Assembly: GCA_902513935.1 (NCBI GenBank)
Contig: CABXOR010000034.1
Location: forward strand, 1 to 20,246
DNA: 20,246 bases
DNA from: an uncultured SAR324 cluster bacterium
GTDB lineage: Bacteria; SAR324; NAC60-12
Reading direction: 5' to 3'
The position numbers and the translations under genes are program-made. Each line of letters opens with the position of its first letter. Position 1 is the first letter of the stretch. The notes below the pieces were generated by a model. It was not told where the DNA came from. It saw nothing but the letters and a program-made list of their open reading frames with translations, and did no database searches. This document shows positions 6,622-14,960 of the stretch, piece by piece.

Positions 6622-7521
6622 TTATGAAGGTCTCTGTACAAATAGAGAATTGATTGAAAATATTACCAACCCCGTCCAAATCAGTCCGAACGTGATGCTG
6701 TGAGTTGAAGTGAATGGTTCGTGGAAAAGATACACACCAATAATGAGTTGGATAGATGGAGTCACGTATTGAATAAAACCCAGGGTAGTATAGCTAAGTC
6801 GTTTCCCGGCATTTGTGAACCAGAGCAGTGGTAGTGATGTGACTACGCCTGCACCGACTAAAAAAATCACAATTCTCCAATCTCCTCCAATATTCCCTGT
6901 ACCATCTACATTCCAAACCACTATCATAACTGCTGCGAAAGGAGCAAGTAGTAATGTCTCCATCAACAGACCCACCAATGGTTTTACTGGTATCATTTTG
7001 CGTAATAAACCATAAAAAGAAAAGGTGAATGCCAACGAAAGAGCAATCCAGGGGAGTGAGTCAAACTCACAGAGAAGATTCAAAACGCTCAAAGCAACCA
7101 TTAAAAGTGATAAACATTGCCAATAATTGAGGCGTTCCTTCAAAAAAATTGCTCCCAATAAAACATTAAACAAGGGATTGATAAAATATCCCAAACTGGT
7201 TTCGACGATTTGATTCGTGTTTACACCATAAATATAAACGAACCAGTTTACTCCAAGGAGTACTGCTGTCCCCAGTAGCATCCAAATATATTTTGGTGTC
7301 TTCAGTAAATCCCGAAATTCCTCCAAACGCATCTGAACTGCCAGCAACCCCATTAGGAAAAGCACGGACCAAACCATTCGGTGTGCTAAAATTTCTAACT
7401 AAGGAACGGTTTCAAGGAGTTTCCAGTATATGGGAAGAAAACCCCATACGCTAAAAGCCAACAGGGCATATCCGACTCCAATTTGTGCTTCCGTATGCTG
7501 AGATTTATTAAAATTACTCAA
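6622..7521 (-). pseudogene. rarD: RarD-like EamA transporter, interrupted by an amber codon
   Basis: The protein from an ATG at 7377 (251 residues) is a RarD-type EamA/DMT permease lacking its first helix. Reading the same frame upstream gives the missing N-terminus: GYALLAFSVWGFLPIYWKLL, then ETVP, then a TAG stop at 7399-7401, then LEILAHRMVWS. In intact RarD proteins this is a continuous helix-loop with an Ala or similar residue before LEILAHR. With the stop read through, the gene would run from a TTG near 7521 for 299 residues, the usual RarD length. So this is a full-length rarD with one nonsense codon at about position 41, a sequencing error, or (least likely) suppressed. Family role: multi-helix inner-membrane permease of uncertain substrate. 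The first codons come just after the kinase stop. Confidence 0.78.
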
Positions 7522-7535
7522 GTAGTTGTTTAGTT

Positions 7536-9110
7536 TCAGGATTCATGTTTCAGTCTGCTGGATGCCGGAAAGTGCAGCGTGAACGTACTCCCCTTACCGT
7601 ATTTGCTTTTCAATGAAACTGAACCTCCAAGTAATTTCATTAAACTTTGCACGAGCGCAAGTCCAAGACCTGTCCCCTTTAGTGTTCCGGATGAGTTGAC
7701 TTGATGGAAGATTTCAAATATTTGCTGCTGCTGATCTACGGTAATTCCGCAACCTGTGTCCTGAATTTCAATTGAAACACCCTTTACATCATGAATGCTA
7801 CTGACTTTGATATGACCTCCTGATTCAGTAAATTTAATGGAATTCCCCAGGAGATTAATCAGTACCTGCCGGACTTTTCCGGAATCAGAATAAAGCCTAA
7901 TTGGTGAGTCAGAGTGGAATACGAGTTCATACTGAAGAGATTTTTCCTGTAGAAGTGGTTCCAGCCATTCCATCACATCCTGCAGTAAATTTTCCAACTG
8001 AAACTCTGAGTTAAATATTTGCATTTGTCCAGCTTCAATTTTAGAAAGGTCGAGCAATGAATTGATCAGCTCCAACAGATGTTGCCCGCTTTTTAAAATT
8101 CTACTGAGTCGGTCAATTTGATAATCCGAAAGTGGTTCCTCTCTTCCTGATTCAAGCAAGACTTCCGCAAAGCCGATTATAGCATTAAGCGGAGTACGTA
8201 ACTCATGAGACATGTTGGTGAGGTACATACCTTTGTTCCGGCTGGCTTGATCAAGCTGACGATTTGAGGTTTCTAGTAATTCAGTCCGTTCACGGATGAC
8301 AGACTCCATTTTTTGAAAAACTTCTGTCAACGTTTGAACTTCATCTATATTTTCCGGAAATTCATCTGCTTTGCCCTCGACTTCAATGGATTTTTCAGTA
8401 GGCTTGTGGAACTGATCACGGATAAGCTGCTGAGCTGCACCCCGTAATTTTCTAAGTGGTGCAGTGATTCGGTTTGCAAAAAAAACTGCCAATCCCAAAA
8501 CAAGAAGTAAAACTACAGAAGCAACGACCCAGATCCAGATTCCAAGTCCTGACAAACCTTGCCGCAATTCAGATTCCTGCTGAAGTACAAAATCGGTTTG
8601 CCAGCGAATCATTATTTCCACCTGACTACTGATGTTCTGTACCAAAGTCGACTCCTTGTCTGTCCAGATAATCTGTGCTTCTTCCAGAGTAAGTTTTTGT
8701 TCCGGATCGCTTGTGTTTTTTTGTAGATTTTCAAGGGATAAAATCATCAACCGCAAATCATAAAAAACACGTCTCTCAACTGATCGTTCTCCTTCCCACA
8801 CACGTACCTTTTTGTAAAGCAGGTCGAGTTGCTTAAAGGCAGGGTGAATATCAACTGCCCATGTAAGGTCACGTTCTTTAATGAACTTCAAATCTCCGCT
8901 GTCGATCCAGGCCTTTTGTGCCAGTGAGGCTGTATGGACTGCATTATTCAGCGAAAACCACTTAAGGGAAACAGCAGGGAGATCACGGTGTCTGTCCAAA
9001 GACTGATGCTGTTCCAATGTAAGCCAGTACAGGGCAACAAAACCTAACAGGGTTATTGATGCACAAACTGCTGCAACCAGAATAATTTTATGGCGTAAAC
9101 TTTGAAACAT
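7536..9110 (-). CDS. Membrane-bound sensor histidine kinase
   Basis: 524 residues. Layout: helix 1 (about 8-29), a mostly helical periplasmic sensor region (30-188), helix 2 (about 190-212), HAMP (213-275) and a short coiled linker. The dimerisation/phosphoacceptor domain follows with SHELRTPLNAIIGF (His302). The ATPase domain has an N-box with Asn423, G1 DTGCGI (451-456) and G2 GTGLGL (479-484). All catalytic elements are present. Known role: autophosphorylates His302 and passes phosphate to a response regulator. No receiver domain is fused and no regulator gene lies on either side, so it is an orphan kinase here and its signal is unknown. It lies upstream of the rarD-like frame on the same strand. 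There is no clear Shine-Dalgarno. Confidence 0.92.
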   Translation of the reverse strand: MFQSLRHKIILVAAVCASITLLGFVALYWLTLEQHQSLDRHRDLPAVSLKWFSLNNAVHTASLAQKAWIDSGDLKFIKERDLTWAVDIHPAFKQLDLLYKKVRVWEGERSVERRVFYDLRLMILSLENLQKNTSDPEQKLTLEEAQIIWTDKESTLVQNISSQVEIMIRWQTDFVLQQESELRQGLSGLGIWIWVVASVVLLLVLGLAVFFANRITAPLRKLRGAAQQLIRDQFHKPTEKSIEVEGKADEFPENIDEVQTLTEVFQKMESVIRERTELLETSNRQLDQASRNKGMYLTNMSHELRTPLNAIIGFAEVLLESGREEPLSDYQIDRLSRILKSGQHLLELINSLLDLSKIEAGQMQIFNSEFQLENLLQDVMEWLEPLLQEKSLQYELVFHSDSPIRLYSDSGKVRQVLINLLGNSIKFTESGGHIKVSSIHDVKGVSIEIQDTGCGITVDQQQQIFEIFHQVNSSGTLKGTGLGLALVQSLMKLLGGSVSLKSKYGKGSTFTLHFPASSRLKHES

Positions 9111-9133
9111 TTTTGTTACAGCATGAAGACAGG

Positions 9134-9162
9134 ATTTTAGATTTTGGATAATTTAATAACAA
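9134..9162 (-). promoter_or_regulatory. Candidate promoter for the histidine kinase
   Basis: On the minus strand, TTGTTA (9157-9162) and TAAAAT (9134-9139) are separated by 17 bases, with a predicted start near 9127, about 17 bases before the kinase ATG. The short leader fits the absence of a ribosome site. Confidence 0.4.
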
Positions 9163-9250
9163 TGTTTTACACGTTTACCCGACAGTCAAGAGTTTTATCG
9201 TGTCGTCCAGAACGAATGTAAGGGTTCTTATAAGATATCAGCACTTTATC

Positions 9251-9277
9251 AGATCTCTCACTTCGCTCGAAATGACA
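9251..9277. repeat. Half copy of the palindromic dispersed repeat
   Basis: This 27-base stretch matches the right arm of the element at 9549-9656 (its bases 9618-9644) with only a few differences. Both end in TCGAAATGACA. The left arm is not recognisable, so it looks like a decayed or partial copy. Confidence 0.6.
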
Positions 9278-9548
9278 TGACGCTGCGAATAATATCAGTA
9301 TCTTACTAGAATAAAATACTCTTTAGTAGGATTGTAGCAAACGATTTATACTCTGTAATTTGATAAAAATAAGCAACAAAGCTCTTAAAAATTAGAACAT
9401 AAATATTGCTCATTTTCGAGTGATTTGTCCTGTATCAGATGAAATTCATCATGCCTTCAGCTTGCAAGATTTTTACAAACAAGGCACTCTGCAATCAGAC
9501 TATTTAAAAGAAAATATTTTTTTAAATTAATTATTGTGCCTTCTAAAT

Positions 9549-9656
9549 AAATCCAAAAACCATGTCATTTCGAGTGATGAGAGAAATCTTGTACGAGAGT
9601 CCTCTATAATATAATAAAGATTTCTCGCTATTGTCGAAATGACAAAATATGGATTT
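9549..9656. repeat. Palindromic MITE-like repeat, about 108 bp
   Basis: Nested inverted repeats: AAATCC/GGATTT (9549-9554 and 9651-9656), TGTCATTTCGA/TCGAAATGACA (9563-9573 and 9634-9644), and GAGAAATCTT/AAGATTTCTC (9581-9590 and 9617-9626), around an AT-rich centre. RNA from either strand would fold into a long hairpin. Intergenic elements ending in TGTCATTTCGA occur in many bacterial genomes. No coding capacity; if it moves, it would need an enzyme encoded elsewhere. It ends 25 bases before the next gene. Confidence 0.75.
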
Positions 9657-9681
9657 CAGACTTTTTGTGAGTAAGTAAATT

Positions 9682-10476
9682 ATGAAAGAAGAATCGATAC
9701 AAAATCGATTTCATGCAGTTCAGGTGTTGGCCCGTGACGCAGGTCTTTACGCTCTTCAGTGGTTTAGAAAACTTGATAGTCTGAAGACGGAAAAAAAAGG
9801 ACCTCAGGACTTGGTAAGCAAAGCAGATCGTGAAGTTGAAAAAATGATTCGGGAACGTCTGCAGACTTTATTCCCGGAAGATGGATTTTTAGGTGAAGAA
9901 AGCGGAACCAGAAATTTGGATGCAGAAGGTATCTGGATTGTTGATCCTATTGATGGAACAAGCTGTTTTCTAAATGGTTTGTCATCCTGGTGTGTATCGA
10001 TTGCCTTTGTAGTTAAGAACCAAATTGAGATAGGATTGATTTACGCACCATGTACGGACGAATTGTTTGCATCTCAGCGTGGAACTGGTGCTACTTTAAA
10101 CGGTAAACCAATGAAACCGAGTAAGGCCACTTCACTTGCCGATGGAATTGTCGGGATGGGATATTCACCAAAAAGTTCGATTGTTGCATTCCAAAAAGCC
10201 TTCGATTATTTGCTTAAAAATGGTGGTGTTTATCACGACGTTGGATCTGCAGCTTTGATGTTAGCATACGTAGCTGCCGGACGTTACATTGGGGTTTATG
10301 AATTTCAAATTAATTCATGGGATTGCCTGGCAGGTATCGCTATGGTTCGTGAAACTGGTGGTTGGACGAATGATTTTCTGGCCAATGATGGTTTACTCAC
10401 GGGCAATCCAGTCTTAGTTGCAGCTCCGGGAGTAAAAGACGCCATGCAGAAATTGTTTGCTGCCGCCGGTCATTAA
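9682..10476 (+). CDS. Inositol monophosphatase family phosphatase
   Basis: 264 residues, the normal length. Metal-site motifs are intact: GEES (71-74), DPIDGTSCF (88-96) with Asp88 and Asp91, and NSWDCLAGIAMVRETGG (211-227) with Trp213-Asp214. The N-terminal DLVSKADREVE (43-53) matches the family's DxVTxxD helix. Mg-dependent hydrolysis of a small phosphate ester in the cytosol is expected. Family members act on inositol phosphate, histidinol phosphate, or PAP (CysQ), and the motifs alone do not decide between these. The ATG at 9682 has no strong Shine-Dalgarno. It is followed closely by glgX in the same direction, which suggests shared transcription but no obvious shared pathway. Confidence 0.88.
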   Translation: MKEESIQNRFHAVQVLARDAGLYALQWFRKLDSLKTEKKGPQDLVSKADREVEKMIRERLQTLFPEDGFLGEESGTRNLDAEGIWIVDPIDGTSCFLNGLSSWCVSIAFVVKNQIEIGLIYAPCTDELFASQRGTGATLNGKPMKPSKATSLADGIVGMGYSPKSSIVAFQKAFDYLLKNGGVYHDVGSAALMLAYVAAGRYIGVYEFQINSWDCLAGIAMVRETGGWTNDFLANDGLLTGNPVLVAAPGVKDAMQKLFAAAGH

Positions 10477-10501
10477 TTCCATCCTGTTTTTAATTCAGCC
10501 A

Positions 10502-12607
10502 ATGTTTCAGTCAATTCGACCTTTGCCAAATCCTTCGATGGGAGGGCATTGGCGTGGAAATTCGTTTCAATTCGGATTGATTGCTGAGCATGTTGTAAGC
10601 ATCCGCTATTTGTTTTACCAACATTCCTTTCCGCAACTTGAAGGAAATCAGGCCTTGCTGTCCGATGTCCAGTTGGACACATCATATCAGTTTGGTGATG
10701 TATGGGGGTGGGAAGCTGAATATTCCGGCTCTGCAGAAGAACACATGGTTTACCTGATTCAGCTTCAAGAAAATGACGGGAGTACAAATATAGTGATAGA
10801 TCCATTTGCCAGGGAAAGCTTTGGTGGTGAGCATTGGGGGAGCCCCATTGGATTTGTTGTGGATGAGGAGGATTTTCGGCTTAGTGTTATTTCCCGTCCC
10901 AAAAGTAAGGTTTTTCATGGAATGCGCCGGTTACCCGTTCTGCGTCAGGAAACACCGACAGATGAATTAACTGCTTCCCGTCCACACCGCCCTCATCATC
11001 CTCTTGAGCAGAGTGTCATTTACGAGTGCCACGTCCGTGGCATGACCAATAGCACATCAATCTCTGTTTCCGAATCTTCACAATCAGGGACATTTCGGGG
11101 ACTTGTTGAATGTGTTCCGTATTTAAAAGCACTTGGTGTGACTGCAATTGAGCTTTTACCGGTTTTTGATTTTGATGAAAACGAGAGGATTATTTCTGAT
11201 ACGGAAATTGAGCATACCGTTATAAACTATTGGGGTTACTCACCGCTTTTGTTTTTTGCACTAAAACAAAATTATGCGTCAGATGTGGAAAATCCAGTTC
11301 GCGAATTTAAAGCGATGGTTGACAAATTCCATGAAGCGGGCCTGGAAATTTTGCTGGATGTTGTATTTAATCATACTGCGGAATTTGGTGATAAAGGTTA
11401 TGCAGATCATTTTAAGTTACTGGCACCGGATCAGTGGTATTTGCGGGAAAATGACGGAAGCTACAAGAATTATTCCGGATGCGGAAATACTTTGAATTGT
11501 GCTCATCCAACAACCAGACGAATGATTTGTGACTGCCTCATTTACTGGTCACACGTTATGGGTGTGGACGGTTTTCGGTTTGACCTTGCTTCAATTCTAA
11601 ATCGAGATTCGGCTGGAAACGTTTTGGACTTTCCTCAGTTACTCTGGGGATTAAGAAAAGAACCTTCCCTGAAAAATATTAAACTGATTTCAGAACCATG
11701 GGACGCCGCAGGTGCTTACGAACTGGGAAAAGCATCTGAGTTTGCAGGTTGGACAGAATGGAACGATCAATTCCGTGACAAAGTTCGTCGTGCTGTGCGT
11801 GGAGATGAGGGCATGATGGAAGGGCTTAAAGAGTCAATTCTGGGCAGTCCAAATATTTTTGGTTCAGTAGAAAAAGGCAGGAAGCGGAGTCTAAACTTTG
11901 TTACTTCTCATGATGGTATGACTTTGATGGACCTGGTTTCATATAGCGAAAAACACAACGAGGCAAACGGAGAAGAAAACAGGGATGGGCACAGTGCTGA
12001 TTATTCGGACAACTGCGGAACTGAAGGAGTAACTGATGATCCGGAAATATTGTCATTGCGATTCCGGAAGTTACGCATGTTTCATTGCCTGCTGCAGCTT
12101 TCCAACGGAATTCCCATGCTGTTGGGTGGGGATGAATTCGGGAGGACACAACATGGCAACAACAACGCTTATTGTCATGACTCCGCTTTAACTTGGCTGG
12201 ACTGGAATCTGACAGAACAAAACTCCGTGCTTTTATCTTTTACTCGGCGTATGATTGCCTTTCGCAAACAGCACGCCCCATTTTTATTTTCAGAAGAAAG
12301 TAAATATGAATGGTTTAATGCTTCAGGTGGGCCGGAGGAGTTTGCAACCTACGTCCGGACACTACACTTTGAAGTAACTAATTCTGGTTGGCCAGACCAG
12401 ACAATGCGAATTTTGATAAATTGTTTTGACAAGCCGGTTAAATTTAATCTGCCTGAAGAAATAACCTGGAACGTTCTGATTGATACCGAAAAGGAACCTG
12501 CTGAATTCGTCTCGCCGGTTGGAGGGATTGCGTGGCTTGAGGGTTTTTCAGTACAAGTTTTGAGGGGACACTCAGTTGATGGTTGGCGTTTTCGCATAAA
12601 AAATTAA
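10502..12607 (+). CDS. glgX: Glycogen debranching enzyme (GlgX/isoamylase type)
   Basis: 701 residues from the ATG at 10502. An N-terminal CBM48-like beta domain (about 10-150) is followed by a GH13 barrel. Barrel motifs are LDVVFNHTAE, DGFRFDLAS (nucleophile Asp361), ISEPWD (acid/base Glu398) and TSHDG (Asp471). The GlgX/TreX hallmark KHNEANGEENRDG is present, as are NNNAYCHD and LTWLDW later. It hydrolyses alpha-1,6 branch points of (phosphorylase-trimmed) glycogen. A TTG at 10457 inside the upstream phosphatase gene would add 15 residues, but neither start has a clear ribosome site; the ATG fits family alignments better. No other glycogen gene (glgA, glgB, glgC or glgP) lies in the window. 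Confidence 0.93.
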   Translation: MFQSIRPLPNPSMGGHWRGNSFQFGLIAEHVVSIRYLFYQHSFPQLEGNQALLSDVQLDTSYQFGDVWGWEAEYSGSAEEHMVYLIQLQENDGSTNIVIDPFARESFGGEHWGSPIGFVVDEEDFRLSVISRPKSKVFHGMRRLPVLRQETPTDELTASRPHRPHHPLEQSVIYECHVRGMTNSTSISVSESSQSGTFRGLVECVPYLKALGVTAIELLPVFDFDENERIISDTEIEHTVINYWGYSPLLFFALKQNYASDVENPVREFKAMVDKFHEAGLEILLDVVFNHTAEFGDKGYADHFKLLAPDQWYLRENDGSYKNYSGCGNTLNCAHPTTRRMICDCLIYWSHVMGVDGFRFDLASILNRDSAGNVLDFPQLLWGLRKEPSLKNIKLISEPWDAAGAYELGKASEFAGWTEWNDQFRDKVRRAVRGDEGMMEGLKESILGSPNIFGSVEKGRKRSLNFVTSHDGMTLMDLVSYSEKHNEANGEENRDGHSADYSDNCGTEGVTDDPEILSLRFRKLRMFHCLLQLSNGIPMLLGGDEFGRTQHGNNNAYCHDSALTWLDWNLTEQNSVLLSFTRRMIAFRKQHAPFLFSEESKYEWFNASGGPEEFATYVRTLHFEVTNSGWPDQTMRILINCFDKPVKFNLPEEITWNVLIDTEKEPAEFVSPVGGIAWLEGFSVQVLRGHSVDGWRFRIKN

Positions 12608-12627
12608 ACTTGTCTCAAAGAAGATAT

Positions 12628-13197
12628 ATGCCAAAATCAAAAAATCATACTCCAGCATTGGGAGCGGATTACAGCGAAAAAATGAAGAGCCGCTTTGCTG
12701 AAAAGGTTAAACCGTCTGGCAAAGTATATTCAAAAGCAGATCGACGTAAAAATCTAGTAAAAGATAATTTGTCAGAGGAACTGCAACAGGAAATTAAAAA
12801 AGAGAATTCAATTCAGGGCGGATGTTTGTGCGGTGCAGTTAAATTTAAGCTGACGGGTGAATTACGCCCGGTTATCAATTGTCATTGCGGGCAATGTCTC
12901 CATACTCATGGAAATTTTGCAGCCTATACGTCTGTGGAAAAAAAGAATTTTCAGCTTGTTAATGATGTTGGACTGAAATGGTTCCTCTCCTCAAACGAAG
13001 CAAGACGGGGATTTTGTCAGGAATGTGGTGCCAGTATTTTTTTTGAACGTTTCGGCAACATTAATATCAGCATTGCTGCAGGGATGTTGGATTCTTCAAA
13101 AAGTCTGAAAACTGTTGAACATATTTTTGTTGATGACAAACCTGATTATTATGAAATTGAGGATGACTTGCCAAAGTACCCTCAATACTACAAATAA
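12628..13197 (+). CDS. GFA-domain zinc protein with basic N-terminal extension
   Basis: 189 residues. Residues 62-185 are a GFA (glutathione-dependent formaldehyde-activating enzyme/CENP-V) fold. Its zinc ligands are GGCLCGAV (Cys66, Cys68), CHCGQC (Cys85, 87, 90) and CQECGAS (Cys130, 133). The usual family length is about 120-150, so the first 60 residues are an extra. That extension is strongly basic and low in hydrophobics (many Lys and Arg, with KVYSKADRRKNL) and resembles a nucleic-acid- or ribosome-binding tail, but I cannot name it. The ATG at 12628 has AAAGAAG upstream and lies 20 bases after the glgX stop. Despite the family name, most GFA proteins have no proven activity, so substrate is unknown. 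Confidence 0.82.
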   Translation: MPKSKNHTPALGADYSEKMKSRFAEKVKPSGKVYSKADRRKNLVKDNLSEELQQEIKKENSIQGGCLCGAVKFKLTGELRPVINCHCGQCLHTHGNFAAYTSVEKKNFQLVNDVGLKWFLSSNEARRGFCQECGASIFFERFGNINISIAAGMLDSSKSLKTVEHIFVDDKPDYYEIEDDLPKYPQYYK

Positions 13198-13259
13198 AAT
13201 AGTGAAGGCAATTCTTTAGAGTGAGAATCTTGTCTGCATTTGGAAGTGTAATTTAGTAA

Positions 13260-14312
13260 TCAAAAAATCAACATGCAGTCTCCATAGCTGAAAAAACGGT
13301 ATTTTTCGTTTACGGCATGCTGATAGGCATTTAATAAAAGTTCTCGGCCACAAAAAGCTGAAACCAGCATCATCAATGTGGATTTGGGAAGATGAAAATT
13401 TGTGAGTAGGCCATCCACCATTGTGAATTTACATGGTGGATAAATAAAAATGTCTGTCCAACCCGAGCTATCTTGAAAATTTTGCCGAGCTAAGGTTTCC
13501 AGGACCCTTACAGAAGTTGTGCCGACATTGATCATCGGTTTGTTATTGTTTTGGTATACTTGCAGTTGACGTAGTGTTTGAGAAGAAACTGAAAAAAATT
13601 CTGCATGCATTTTGTGTTTTCGAATATCTTCTTGATCAATTGAGGAAAAGGTTCCCAAACCGACATGCAGAGTTACCTCCAAAATATTGATTCCACGATT
13701 TTCAATTTCTGTTAAAATTTCAGACGTAAAGTGTAAGCCGGCAGTGGGTGCTGCAATAGCACCTGGTTCGGTAGCAAAACAGGTTTGGTAACGTTCTCGA
13801 TCTTTTGTATTCTGCAAATCACTTGCGTTTCGTCTCTCAATGTAAGGTGGCAGCGGCGGCAGACCAACATCTTCCAATCGTTCTTTCAAACGTTCTGTTT
13901 CCTCAAACTCCAAAAGCCATTCCCCCTCTTCAAGTCGTTCTTTTGCTTTTGCCAAGAGTTTCCCATTACAAAATTCAAGACGTTCACCCTGTTTAATTCG
14001 TCCAGCTTTTCGGACTATTGCGCTCCAGTCTCCGTTGTTATTTTCTTCAATCAGCAGGGCTTCAATTTTTCCACCGCTTTGTCGTTTTCCCGGAATGCGG
14101 GCAGGTAAAACTTTGGTGTTGTTGATAACAAGGCATGAGGATACAGGGAGCAGTGACACAATTTCAGAAAAGTTGCGGTTTGAAAATTTTCCGCTTTTAC
14201 GATCAAGAAAAAGCATGCGTGACTGATCACGTTTTGGGGCAGGATGCTGAGCAATGAGGGATTGAGGGAGCTTATAGTCGTATGAACTGAGCTTCCAATC
14301 GTGAGAGGTCAT
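13260..14312 (-). CDS. queA: tRNA queuosine biosynthesis enzyme QueA
   Basis: 350 residues, the full family length. Diagnostic motifs: VINNTKVLPARI near 70, GAIAAPTAGLHFT (about 194), LHVGLGTF (about 226), KHKMHAEFF, VGTTSVRVLE, LLTNFHLPKSTLMMLVSAF and the C-terminal YRFFSYGDCMLIF. QueA transfers and isomerises the ribose of S-adenosylmethionine onto preQ1 in tRNA, forming epoxyqueuosine at the wobble base of Asn, Asp, His and Tyr tRNAs. No tgt, queG or yajC neighbours are present. It is last in a leftward gene string, 82 bases after fliN. No good Shine-Dalgarno precedes the ATG. It converges on the GFA gene with only about 60 bases between. Confidence 0.97.
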   Translation of the reverse strand: MTSHDWKLSSYDYKLPQSLIAQHPAPKRDQSRMLFLDRKSGKFSNRNFSEIVSLLPVSSCLVINNTKVLPARIPGKRQSGGKIEALLIEENNNGDWSAIVRKAGRIKQGERLEFCNGKLLAKAKERLEEGEWLLEFEETERLKERLEDVGLPPLPPYIERRNASDLQNTKDRERYQTCFATEPGAIAAPTAGLHFTSEILTEIENRGINILEVTLHVGLGTFSSIDQEDIRKHKMHAEFFSVSSQTLRQLQVYQNNNKPMINVGTTSVRVLETLARQNFQDSSGWTDIFIYPPCKFTMVDGLLTNFHLPKSTLMMLVSAFCGRELLLNAYQHAVNEKYRFFSYGDCMLIF

Positions 14313-14394
14313 TTGAATTATGTGAATTAAATCACTAGATTGGAGGTAGCACTTGATGGTTGTTTCTTAGAAAAAATAGTCCTGTTGTTGGCAG

Positions 14395-14940
14395 CTAATT
14401 TGTTTTATCCATACCGTCCATTTGTTTGATACGCTCTTCAGGAGAAATAATTTTCGTTAATTTTGCACCAAACTTTTCATTGACAATTACAACTTCACCT
14501 TGAGCAATCAACTTACCGTTGGCAAATAAATCCAGGCTCTCACCAACTAAACGGTGCAATTCAAGTACGGATCCCTGTCCGAGTGAAAGGAGCTCGCTAA
14601 TGGTCATTTTTGCACGTCCTACTTCAAGGGTTATTGTTAAAGGCATTTTCTGTAAAAGTTCCAGGTCAACACCTTCTTCAACCTGTGTATCATCCATTGA
14701 CGAGGTGGTGTCTGTAGCTGAGTCAAGCATTTCGTCGATATTTCCCTCTGTGGAATCTACTTTTTCCGTTATTAAAGAACTAAGGTCTCCACTGCCTCCT
14801 GTACCTTCAGAACTTGTTTTCTGCTGCTCTATCTCATTCATCAACGAATCCATATCGTCATCAGGACTGTCTCCATTCTCGGTTTTAACTGCTTTCATTT
14901 CTACGTTTTCCTGCTCTTCCTGAACTTCTTCGTCTACCAT
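14395..14940 (-). CDS. fliN: Flagellar motor switch protein FliN
   Basis: 181 residues. The C-terminal 75 residues (about 96-168: PLTITLEVGRAKMTISELLS, then VLELHRLVGESLDLFANGKL, then EVVIVNEKFGAKLTKI) are a canonical FliN SpoA/C-ring domain. The first 95 residues are an acidic, low-complexity linker rich in Glu, Asp, Ser and Thr, longer than in E. coli FliN (137 residues in total). I chose the ATG at 14940 because GGAG lies five bases upstream; an in-frame ATG at 14997 would overlap the upstream gene. FliN sits at the base of the C-ring and controls rotation and export. No other flagellar gene is in the window, so it is separated from the usual fliMNOPQR order. Confidence 0.88.
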   Translation of the reverse strand: MVDEEVQEEQENVEMKAVKTENGDSPDDDMDSLMNEIEQQKTSSEGTGGSGDLSSLITEKVDSTEGNIDEMLDSATDTTSSMDDTQVEEGVDLELLQKMPLTITLEVGRAKMTISELLSLGQGSVLELHRLVGESLDLFANGKLIAQGEVVIVNEKFGAKLTKIISPEERIKQMDGMDKTN

Positions 14941-14960
14941 TTTTACTCCATTTAAAAAAT

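Larger units (their letters stand above)
9111..9681. other. 571-base gene-free region with repeats
   Basis: I see no convincing gene on either strand. It holds the candidate kinase promoter at its left end, a half copy of a dispersed repeat at 9251-9277, a full palindromic copy at 9549-9656, and otherwise AT-rich DNA. No clear promoter for the rightward gene at 9682 was picked out. Confidence 0.6.

Noticed and set aside
10457..10501. TTG start for glgX inside the phosphatase gene
   Set aside because: No ribosome site, and the extra residues are unlike the family's N-terminus.
13198..13259. Shared bidirectional terminator between the GFA gene and queA
   Set aside because: Only a weak ATTCT/AGAAT pairing with no T-run is visible.
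13785..14254. Open frames overlapping queA
   Set aside because: Shadow frames of a highly conserved gene.
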